From JAADEM01 sp965371855 (GTDB lineage Bacteria > Bacteroidota > Bacteroidia > Bacteroidales > Marinilabiliaceae), in contig CBDUZZ010000095.1 of assembly GCA_965371855.1 (NCBI GenBank), positions 1 to 14,535 of the forward strand: a stretch of 14,535 bases of DNA. The letters run 5' to 3'. Positions 8,316-14,535 of the stretch are shown in pieces; the stretch's first letter is position 1, and each line of letters begins with the position of its first letter. The translations under genes were made by a program, and so were the position numbers. The notes beneath the pieces were generated by a model. That model saw nothing but the letters and a program-made list of their open reading frames with translations. It did not search any database and had not been told where the DNA came from.

Positions 8316-9218
8316 TTACTTCAAGAGTACATGATAAATGATCATTATAGTTTTGAAGTCATTTCCTGTCTCGGTAACCATGCCCATACTGAAGCTTGCT
8401 TTCAATGAATGTCGGCCATAAAACGGGTAAACTATGGCTCCTCCTATTCTTGAGTTACGTTGCATATCTGCATTCAGGTTACCGCCTATAGTTGTGCGTC
8501 CACCTGTAAAATAGTTTAAATCCAGAGCCACCCAGAAGCCCGGCTTAAATCGTCTAACCAGGTTAAGCTCTGTAGCCATTATGGGCTTTTGCTCTCTGGT
8601 TACGCCCAAGAAGTCATCGTTATTACCAAAGAACCACGCCCCCAGATTGAATTCCACCAACCACTTTTTTTGTATGGGGATTATGTACCCCAACTGGGTT
8701 CTGAAAGTCCAGCGATTAGCCCCGGTATTAATCAACTTTTCTGCATTATAAGTACCTACGGGTACCAATATCTTAAAACTTATCCCAAGTATCTGATGTG
8801 GATCATTGCGCAGTTGCTGAAACTCTTCTCTGCTCATAGAAGGCGCACCTATCAGATTAACCGAAAAGGTGACACCTATATCTCCAATTCCGGAAATATC
8901 ACGCCTCAGTGTATCCCCATTTAAGGTGCCAATCGTAGTGCCCCACAAATAGGGCAGCTCTATCACAAGGTTAGAAGTACGGCCAAACAAACTCAGCGTA
9001 TTCATGTAAGAGAGAAAGAATGTGCTAATTCGCGAATCTACCCCTGCTATGGGTAAAGAAGGGTCTGTTACTACATCTCCGAGAGAATACGAATATCCGG
9101 AAACTCCCAGCATAGTTCCTTTGGGAGCCGGCCAGTAAGCACGTGGAGAAAACTCCTGTGCCTTACATAAAAACGAACCGCAATAAAGCAAACAAATAAA
9201 TATTATTGATTCTTTCAT
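8316..9218 (-). CDS. Outer-membrane transporter, MetA-pathway (Phenol_MetA_deg) type
   Basis: A predicted outer-membrane beta-barrel of the family labelled 'putative MetA-pathway of phenol degradation', whose members are usually annotated only as 'transporter'. A signal peptide covers about residues 1-20, with cleavage near KA/QEF. The mature start FSPRAYWPAPKGTMLGVSGY (23-42) is characteristic. Alternating hydrophobic and aromatic residues through the rest suggest 12 or so strands. The 300-residue length fits the family. The substrate is unknown, and the family name is no evidence of phenol breakdown. It is separated from the DUF2490 gene by 188 bp, so it may have its own promoter, but no clear box was found there. 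Confidence 0.8.
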   Translation of the reverse strand: MKESIIFICLLYCGSFLCKAQEFSPRAYWPAPKGTMLGVSGYSYSLGDVVTDPSLPIAGVDSRISTFFLSYMNTLSLFGRTSNLVIELPYLWGTTIGTLNGDTLRRDISGIGDIGVTFSVNLIGAPSMSREEFQQLRNDPHQILGISFKILVPVGTYNAEKLINTGANRWTFRTQLGYIIPIQKKWLVEFNLGAWFFGNNDDFLGVTREQKPIMATELNLVRRFKPGFWVALDLNYFTGGRTTIGGNLNADMQRNSRIGGAIVYPFYGRHSLKASFSMGMVTETGNDFKTIMIIYHVLLK

Positions 9219-9406
9219 TATGGATGTTAATTGATCTGGGTTTGTAATACTTCCCTGACCTGTACTTTTCTGCTAAAATTTTAAATGAATCTAAAATATC
9301 TTCATAGTTGTCCTAATTTCAATTTCAAGTTAAGCGAAACACTTATTGAATCCCTTGATGTTTATTTAGCTTTCACAAACTTTACACCTAATTTTAGTTA
9401 GTAATT

Positions 9407-10180
9407 TTAATCTTTTTTATTAATTTCATTATCAATTTTTTTTTGCAATTTATAAAAGACCCTAAATCGAAATACAATATCATTGGTGGCGAAGTTATCT
9501 TCAACCGTATTCTTAGTATAATGGTAGGATAAATCAAATTCGGCCTTCATTAATTCTGAAAATTCATAACCAATACCCGGACTGACCCGCACTACATCAT
9601 TGAATTGTTGTACCCCTTTCAAATTCTGGAAGTATTCTATACTCACTGGCAAATAAAGCCCATCATTAAAGGATAACCAGTCTCCTTTAAATTTTAGTAT
9701 CAACCTAACCCTATACCGCACTCTTAAGCCAAAAGTATTGACCCAATCGGATGTTTCAATATCGAATCGTTCTTCCAGGCGAACATAATGCTGTAAAACT
9801 ATCCTGGGACGGTTGGGCCAGTATAGTTTGTATCCCTGAAAGGGCCGTATTTCAAGCCGGTTAGGAGAACTTTTATTGGCTGTGAAGAAAAACCGTATTC
9901 CAGCATGAAGTTCCTCTTTGTAATAGAGTTTTTTAAATATCAAATTTGGTCGCAAATATCGAACCGAAGGGCCGACAACAAATCTATACCATTCATTAGG
10001 AAACACAGTCATGGCTCCAATATCACCATATAAATCCACCTTTTCCGAAAGAGAATAGGTCGGGTTATAATCAAGCCATATTTGCTTTGTTATGCTTTTA
10101 TCCTCTACATCCTGTGCATAAAGTAAAAATCCAAAAAAAATCAAAAGCAGAGAAAGCCATATTTTTTTTTGATTCATCAT
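9407..10180 (-). CDS. DUF2490 domain outer-membrane protein
   Basis: A predicted exported beta-barrel of the DUF2490 family, whose function is unknown. The signal peptide spans residues 1-22 and ends YAQ. The mature protein opens with ITKQIWLDYNPTYSLSEKVD (30-49), followed by blocks rich in Tyr, Arg and Phe with clear alternation, such as RLEERF near residue 135 and the central arginine-rich RVRYRVRL stretch, as usual for DUF2490 proteins. The 257 residues fit the family. It starts 20 bp after the 'neuromedin U'-type gene stops, so the two are almost certainly co-transcribed. The start could be either of two tandem ATG codons (10180 or 10177). The family call is from recalled similarity. Confidence 0.75.
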   Translation of the reverse strand: MMNQKKIWLSLLLIFFGFLLYAQDVEDKSITKQIWLDYNPTYSLSEKVDLYGDIGAMTVFPNEWYRFVVGPSVRYLRPNLIFKKLYYKEELHAGIRFFFTANKSSPNRLEIRPFQGYKLYWPNRPRIVLQHYVRLEERFDIETSDWVNTFGLRVRYRVRLILKFKGDWLSFNDGLYLPVSIEYFQNLKGVQQFNDVVRVSPGIGYEFSELMKAEFDLSYHYTKNTVEDNFATNDIVFRFRVFYKLQKKIDNEINKKD

Positions 10181-10200
10181 TTTATGGAAAATTTTTCAGA

Positions 10201-11004
10201 TTATTCTTTCCCGCCAAAAATATTAGTTGGCAACATTATCTGCGCTTGCATTCTCCATTGCCATTCGGGGCCATCATCCGGCCGCACCACATTATAATAC
10301 AATTGCGTTTGCAGGTTCAAAGGAAGTTTCCCTCCAAGAAGCGTCATTTTACCAAATCCTGCTCCCAAAGGAACTATCCACCGATCCTCAGAATCAGCAG
10401 TCCAGTCAGCAGTGATAATAGGAGCACTGTTCACATACCAACCACCACCTAATTGACGCACAACAAACAAATTCAACATCATGTGGTTTACAGTACTATC
10501 TGATTTACCAGCAAATGACCATGCATTATTTATTAAGCCACCAATGGTCCAATCTCCCGGTTGGATCAAAGCTACAAATGATGGCCCTGCGCTCCATTTT
10601 TGAGTACCCCGGATGCTTCCCCCCGTTGGTAGTTCAACTACCGGTCCAAATCCAACCATTACTCCTTTACTTTCCGGAACATAAAATGCAGTAAATACAA
10701 TATCAGCCAATCCCGAAGAAAGCTTTCCACTTTCACTACTAAAATCAGGTATTCGAACAATAGGGAAGATTGTCCTGGTGATTAATTTACCACCCATAAG
10801 AGGTATTACCGGCTGAATATTTAATATATTCATATTTCGGTTGTATTCAGGGTAATTCATGTTTAAATTGTTCTGAAAGGGGAAACTCATTAAATTAGCT
10901 ACAGGGTTTGCTGCCGCCGCAGACAATTCTTCTTGAGATTGCTGGGCAGTTACAGATAAAACCCCAAACATAATTGATGTCAATAATACTAGTAAATTTT
11001 TCAT
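10201..11004 (-). CDS. 'Neuromedin U'-type outer-membrane beta-barrel
   Basis: A bacterial outer-membrane barrel related to the MetA-pathway transporters and often mislabelled 'neuromedin U' in databases. The signal peptide (1-20) ends TAQQ. The family signatures are clear: ANPVANLMSFPFQNN (32-46), NILNIQPVIPL (59-69), WSAGPSFVALIQPGDWTIGG (about 136-155) and NVVRPDDGPEWQWR near the C-terminus. The 267 residues match the usual size. Function and substrate are unknown; being a porin-like channel is an inference from the barrel. It lies 94 bp after the Omp85 gene and 20 bp before the DUF2490 gene, so an operon is likely. A weak hairpin sits between it and the Omp85 gene (11072-11086). Confidence 0.85.
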   Translation of the reverse strand: MKNLLVLLTSIMFGVLSVTAQQSQEELSAAAANPVANLMSFPFQNNLNMNYPEYNRNMNILNIQPVIPLMGGKLITRTIFPIVRIPDFSSESGKLSSGLADIVFTAFYVPESKGVMVGFGPVVELPTGGSIRGTQKWSAGPSFVALIQPGDWTIGGLINNAWSFAGKSDSTVNHMMLNLFVVRQLGGGWYVNSAPIITADWTADSEDRWIVPLGAGFGKMTLLGGKLPLNLQTQLYYNVVRPDDGPEWQWRMQAQIMLPTNIFGGKE

Positions 11005-11098
11005 TTTAGATATTTGTTTTAATTAATAATAATTTATTTTATTTTTCAAACTTTTATATTTAATTTATTAATCCACAATGGGTGGAACTTTGTAATTT

Positions 11099-12220
11099 TT
11101 AAAATGCTTCCATTACTCCAAAATATAAGCCTTGATTACCATCTGTTCCAAATGCGTAGTCCAAACGTAAATTGATTCGTTTCTCCCTGGAAATCATAAA
11201 ACGCATTCCCAAACCGGCACTTGGTAATAATTTTTGTTCAAAAGCTTCCTTTTCATTGTCATTGCCCCAAATGGAACCAGCTCCTGCAAATGCCACAGCT
11301 CCCCATCGCTTATAAAACCTCCAACGATATTCGGCCTGCCCGGCTATCATATGCTTACCTTTGTATTTACCGGCCTGGTATCCTCTTAAGTTATTTCTTA
11401 CCCCAAAATTCTGGTATCCGTCAAATGGCACATCGCCCGTTGCGAAACCTCCTCCCATAGCAAAGCCCAGAACCTGATTAGAAGCCAATGGAACGAAGTA
11501 AGCTGCTTCAAAATCGGTATCGGTATAATTATTGTCACTACCCAGCCATTCTGTATTAAATTTTGGTCTAATACTAAACATAAGCCCACTGGTTGGATAA
11601 TATACGTAATCTCTCGTATCTAAAGAAATATTTAATCCTAAACTTGACACGAAATTGTCCGTAATCTCATTTTGTTCGAAAAAATCCTCGGCAAAATCAT
11701 TTTCTTCATCAGTGCCACTATTGAAAGCATAACTGGTTTGAGTACCAAGATATAAGCCACCAAGGTAGAACTCTCCTATAATCTTCCGGCTATATTCTAA
11801 AGTTATAAATTTGCGATTTTCTGTAAATACCAGTCGAACATCATTATCCTCAATATTGTAAAGAAAGTTATTGTTGATATTTGAAACCCCTGTAGCAAAA
11901 CTTGCACGGTTTTTATCTTCACTCCAAAACAATCTACTCATAACAGCCATAACGTAACTTTTATTTGTTGAATACAAGCCCATAAGATTTATAGTAGATG
12001 GAGGAGAAACTTTATCTTCTTTATTAAACTTGAAGAAATACATCCCCATGGCTCCAAACCCGGTTTTCAATGCCGGATTATTAATGATTAAAGGAACAGC
12101 GGTAAGCGTATTGCTCGATTCATTAAAAAGCGTATCAATATCTTGATCCTGCGCTTTAAGTATGGTAGAACTTACAATAATTGTTATGAATAACCCTAAA
12201 AATGTTTTTCTAAAACTCAT
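11099..12220 (-). CDS. Omp85/BamA-superfamily barrel without POTRA domains
   Basis: A beta-barrel of the BamA/TamA (bacterial surface antigen) superfamily. The signal peptide spans about 1-23 (LKAQ). LRGY (278-281) matches the conserved (V/L)RG(F/Y) motif of barrel loop 6, and DTRDYVYYPTSG (201-212) matches the usual D-RD--YP--G block. The C-terminus ends in Phe, as a barrel-assembly signal should. Only about 25-30 residues precede the first strands, so there is no room for POTRA domains, which BamA and TamA carry in several copies. Such 'noNterm' Omp85 proteins are known but of unclear function. It lies 51 bp after the upstream outer-membrane gene, so the two are probably co-transcribed. It is unlikely to be the cell's essential BamA. 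Confidence 0.85.
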   Translation of the reverse strand: MSFRKTFLGLFITIIVSSTILKAQDQDIDTLFNESSNTLTAVPLIINNPALKTGFGAMGMYFFKFNKEDKVSPPSTINLMGLYSTNKSYVMAVMSRLFWSEDKNRASFATGVSNINNNFLYNIEDNDVRLVFTENRKFITLEYSRKIIGEFYLGGLYLGTQTSYAFNSGTDEENDFAEDFFEQNEITDNFVSSLGLNISLDTRDYVYYPTSGLMFSIRPKFNTEWLGSDNNYTDTDFEAAYFVPLASNQVLGFAMGGGFATGDVPFDGYQNFGVRNNLRGYQAGKYKGKHMIAGQAEYRWRFYKRWGAVAFAGAGSIWGNDNEKEAFEQKLLPSAGLGMRFMISREKRINLRLDYAFGTDGNQGLYFGVMEAF

Positions 12221-12271
12221 CTTTTTTTCTAATAAGTTAATTTAGTGCGAAAACTTTTATTTAATATTGTA

Positions 12272-13339
12272 TTAATCACTGGAATTACCTTGCAACCAAT
12301 TTTTACCCTTAATACCAAAACGGTAGTTAAGAGAGATCATGCCTGCTGTACGACTACCCAAAAACTGAGCTTCAGTTCGAAACTGCCAACGATAATTTAT
12401 TTGCCACTGAGCTCCAATCAGCATATTCCATGGTTGTGTAACCTTTTTGGTCATGTCGTAACGTATATATCCTGTTTCAACATTGTTTTTTAAATCGGAT
12501 AGTCCATTGCTGAGTTTATCATAAGTTTCCTTCCATAATTCTTGTCCAAGTGGTGGTTTTGCGTAATACCAATCATCAAGGTCGCCCTGCATTTCATCAA
12601 TTTTCCCAGGGGCATCTGGTGCAATGTCTATAACATCAATACTTCCGATTGTTTCTCCATTAAAATGAGAATACATTGCCCCTGCCCAAATAACCACATT
12701 CATATCTGGTTTATTTTTAAACCTGATTATTGGTCCTGCACGCATTCCTGCAATTAAAACTTTAGCCGGATCATCAAGTCGCGGATTGTAATTATATGTT
12801 CTATTAGCATCAACCGAAACAAAAAGAGGTCCTACTCCTCCTGCTAATAACACTCCGTAACCAACATAGTTGCCACCTATGCTTGTGGTAACTTTCAATG
12901 GGAAAGGTTCTATTAAATTCACATCAATATCACCATCGGCTGTTCGCCCAACAATGCCATACACATTAAGAAAAGGCAGTACCCATAAATCAAAACGGGC
13001 ATTAAATGTTGCAGCTTGACTTGAGATTTCATCAAAAGTAACAACATCATCAAGTTCAATCCATTCAGATTCGTTAAAACCTATCTTGAGATTTGTTAGA
13101 GCTAAATCTTGTTTTACAGCTAAAGCATTTACCATAATCCCCATAGGAAAAGGTAACTTAAATCCTAAATTATGAACCTTCTCTCCCATAACAGGAAGTA
13201 TAAATGGATAGGGCTTACTAAAATAAACAGAATCTTTTTTTGCATTTCTTGCAGGGGCATTTTGTGCCATAAGATTATAAGAAAGAGAGAATACCAGAAA
13301 AAGTAAAAAAACTCTTATTTTAATTAATGATGTTTTCAT
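12272..13339 (-). CDS. Uncharacterised outer-membrane beta-barrel protein
   Basis: No named family is recognised with confidence. A signal peptide spans about residues 1-25 (NLMAQ). The mature protein begins with a PYPFILPVMGEKVHNLGFKL block (43-62) and has features of a barrel: glycine and aromatic-rich alternating segments and a C-terminal strand ending MISLNYRFGIKGKNW. A loop rich in Asp, Pro and Tyr lies near residues 230-262. From memory, similar proteins occur in marine Gammaproteobacteria with LPFPMG and PWNMLIGAQW-like blocks, but I cannot confirm this. It is 51 bp upstream of the Omp85 gene, which suggests a joint role. The 199-bp gap before it holds the hairpin repeat. Confidence 0.7.
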   Translation of the reverse strand: MKTSLIKIRVFLLFLVFSLSYNLMAQNAPARNAKKDSVYFSKPYPFILPVMGEKVHNLGFKLPFPMGIMVNALAVKQDLALTNLKIGFNESEWIELDDVVTFDEISSQAATFNARFDLWVLPFLNVYGIVGRTADGDIDVNLIEPFPLKVTTSIGGNYVGYGVLLAGGVGPLFVSVDANRTYNYNPRLDDPAKVLIAGMRAGPIIRFKNKPDMNVVIWAGAMYSHFNGETIGSIDVIDIAPDAPGKIDEMQGDLDDWYYAKPPLGQELWKETYDKLSNGLSDLKNNVETGYIRYDMTKKVTQPWNMLIGAQWQINYRWQFRTEAQFLGSRTAGMISLNYRFGIKGKNWLQGNSSD

Positions 13340-13396
13340 AATTCGAATTAATAAAAATTAATGGCCCATGTTTAAGTGATGATTCTTAATAGTGCC

Positions 13397-13519
13397 TGCA
13401 AGAAAACTCTATGAACACTCATAAATCGTCATTGCGAACGAAGTGAAGCAATCTGTATCTCAGGAGATTGCCTCGTCCTGTCGTCCTCGCAATGACGTAC
13501 AAATGTTTAGTTTCTTGCA
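13397..13519. repeat. Nested inverted repeat, possible small mobile element
   Basis: An outer pair (TGCAAGAAAACT at 13397-13408 and AGTTTCTTGCA at 13509-13519) flanks the inner hairpin at 13427-13497. The outer arms match except for one extra A. Together they give a nested inverted structure of about 123 bp with the layout of a miniature inverted-repeat element. No target-site duplication is obvious, so the outer pair may be chance. Confidence 0.35.
13427..13497. repeat. REP-like intergenic hairpin repeat
   Basis: The left arm (13427-13454, starting CGTCATTGCGA) and the right arm (13465-13497, ending GCAATGACG) are imperfect inverted copies: the outer 11 bases and the inner GCAATCT match, with small gaps between. 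The 'CGTCATTGCGA...GAAGCAATCT' sequence resembles a dispersed intergenic repeat I recall from many bacterial genomes. It lies between the phosphatase and the first barrel gene, so it may alter transcription or mRNA stability there. Confidence 0.75.
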
Positions 13520-13538
13520 AAGACTAAATAACTTATTT

Positions 13539-14324
13539 TCACTTTATTCGTAATAATTTAATTTCCTCTTTAGCTGCTTCCAAATCAATCAAAAAATCAG
13601 TATTGGAGTGCAACATGGCCACTGCCGCTGCACCCATCATTCTTCCGGTAACTACATCGCTGTGCCAATGCACATTACACACATTACGACTAATGCCAAA
13701 TTCTTTTCCTCTTTTCAGGATAACATCGGCTTGTTCAGGAAATACCTCGGCTAAAATTAATGCCCATGCCCAGCCAATAGCTGTATGACCCGATGGGTAG
13801 GAACCATCTTTTCTTAAAGCGGCTTCATCTTCAGGAGTGCAAATTGGCATATTGTTAAGCATAAAAGGCCTTTCACGTTGATAATGATTTTTTGCACCAT
13901 AAGTTGATAAACCTGCATCGGCTAAAGTCCTGCGAAGTATCATATACAAATGCGGGGTATTTTGTTCTGAAATTTCAACATCCAACACTATATTAAAAGC
14001 ATCTGCCGCTTCAGGAAATGCCAATATTGCATCTTTGGTGGCTTGTGCTTTTCTATGCTCATCTTTTAGAGCTACATATTTTGCTGCTACCTCCTGATCA
14101 AACCTAAAAGCGGCTGAACCTTCTTCTGGTGGAGGAGGTACTAATTTTAAGCTATTGGGTATTTCCTCTTTCGATAAATATCCTTCTAAAATTCCCGGAC
14201 TAATTTCCTTTATCTCTTTTGATAAGGAAGTGACGGCTTGCTGATGTGTAGCTGTTTGCTGAGTGCAACTCAACATTACTACTGACAGCACTATTGCTGT
14301 CAGTAGTAATAGTATTTTTTTCAT
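13539..14324 (-). CDS. Class A acid phosphatase, PAP2-superfamily lipoprotein
   Basis: A secreted non-specific acid phosphatase of the PhoN/PhoC class, which hydrolyses phosphomonoesters through a phospho-histidine intermediate. The full PAP2 signature is present: K145-x6-R152-P153, PSGH (177-180) and S212-R213-x5-H219-x3-D223, with His180 and His219 as the catalytic pair. The 261 residues match the class A size. The N-terminus is a lipoprotein signal ending MLSC, with Cys20 as the lipidation site, so the enzyme is probably anchored in the periplasm or at the outer membrane rather than free. It starts 28 bp after the DUF1214 gene and is likely in one operon with it. The substrate in the cell is unknown; a link to the barrel genes is inferred from order. 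Confidence 0.92.
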   Translation of the reverse strand: MKKILLLLTAIVLSVVMLSCTQQTATHQQAVTSLSKEIKEISPGILEGYLSKEEIPNSLKLVPPPPEEGSAAFRFDQEVAAKYVALKDEHRKAQATKDAILAFPEAADAFNIVLDVEISEQNTPHLYMILRRTLADAGLSTYGAKNHYQRERPFMLNNMPICTPEDEAALRKDGSYPSGHTAIGWAWALILAEVFPEQADVILKRGKEFGISRNVCNVHWHSDVVTGRMMGAAAVAMLHSNTDFLIDLEAAKEEIKLLRIK

Positions 14325-14352
14325 ATTTAATATTTATTTTTTTAGCTGTAAT

Positions 14353-14535
14353 TTATTTTATTTTCTTAACAGAAGGCATTTCATACAAGGGGTCTAAATT
14401 TTCAGGATTAGGCCAGTATAAACGAGCTTGTAATGAAAATAGACCATCGTATGCCGGTAACCAGTTGGAAACTTTATCGTCTCCTGGATTCTCTTTCTGA
14501 ATGTAAACATCCAGGGAGCCGTCTTCATTGTATTT
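14353..14535 (-). CDS. DUF1254/DUF1214 protein, C-terminal part only
   Basis: The gene runs off the right edge of the window, leaving its last 60 codons and stop (14353-14355). The visible part carries the typical end of a DUF1214 domain: a short NEDGSLDVYIQ strand, the NWLPAYDGLF block, the ARLYWPNPE block and a final basic VKKIK. DUF1254/DUF1214 proteins usually pair an N-terminal DUF1254 with this domain; the N-terminal part is outside the window. They are often exported, and their biochemical role is unknown. It is 28 bp upstream of the acid phosphatase and probably co-transcribed. Confidence 0.8.
   Translation of the reverse strand, partial: KYNEDGSLDVYIQKENPGDDKVSNWLPAYDGLFSLQARLYWPNPENLDPLYEMPSVKKIK

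Noticed and set aside
8589..8924. 111-codon plus-strand frame inside the MetA-type barrel gene
   Set aside because: Antisense shadow of a recognised barrel family member; the encoded sequence matches nothing I know.
10087..10452. 121-codon plus-strand frame across the DUF2490 and 'neuromedin U' genes
   Set aside because: Antisense to two supported genes and spans their junction.
8316..11004. Literal reading of the 'phenol degradation' and 'neuromedin U' family names
   Set aside because: These are historical labels on outer-membrane barrels. No aromatic-degradation enzyme is in the window, and a neuropeptide function is not credible in a bacterium.
12245..12493. 82-codon plus-strand frame with a signal-peptide-like start
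   Set aside because: The hydrophobic start is tempting, but the frame is antisense to the C-terminal strands of the barrel gene and begins at GTG without support.
1..14535. CRISPR arrays, tRNA or rRNA genes, intact insertion sequences
   Set aside because: I saw no regularly spaced direct repeats, no tRNA- or rRNA-like sequence and no transposase.

Overview
The window reads as chromosomal DNA of an uncultured or little-studied member of the Bacteroidota (Bacteroidales/Marinilabiliales-like). The reasons are the AT-rich bases, A/T-rich start regions with few Shine-Dalgarno sites, several matches to the Bacteroidota -7 promoter box TAnnTTTG, signal peptides that end in 'AQ', and protein families typical of that phylum (AsmA-like, DUF2490, 'neuromedin U'-type barrels). 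This placement is an inference; there is no rRNA or other marker gene.

Layout. Positions 1-493 hold no convincing gene but carry two hairpins and a candidate thioredoxin promoter. A small thioredoxin (494-790, +) converges on a two-gene minus-strand sugar operon, with a strong two-way terminator between them. The operon runs from an FGGY kinase of the ribulokinase (AraB) type (4446 to 2773) into L-fucose isomerase FucI (2653 to 863). A divergent intergenic region of about 250 bp separates it from a 1034-residue AsmA-like protein (4699-7803, +), which starts at GTG.

The right half (14535 to 7950) is a run of eight genes, all on the minus strand. In transcription order they are: the C-terminal end of a DUF1254/DUF1214 protein, a class A acid phosphatase (PAP2) lipoprotein, an uncharacterised outer-membrane protein, an Omp85 barrel without POTRA domains, a 'neuromedin U'-type barrel, a DUF2490 barrel, a MetA-pathway-type barrel, and a small membrane protein. 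Five genes in a row encode predicted outer-membrane beta-barrels. A large hairpin-forming intergenic repeat lies between the phosphatase and the first barrel gene.

How the genes may work together. FucI and the kinase should turn a free aldose (L-fucose or D-arabinose) into a ketose phosphate. The AraB-type kinase makes the substrate and phosphorylation site uncertain. The minus-strand run looks like a cell-envelope module with no cytoplasmic enzyme, regulator or inner-membrane transporter visible; AsmA-family proteins also act in the envelope, but this one is transcribed towards the module. The envelope run is the best candidate here for an undescribed system. Its job cannot be read from sequence alone.
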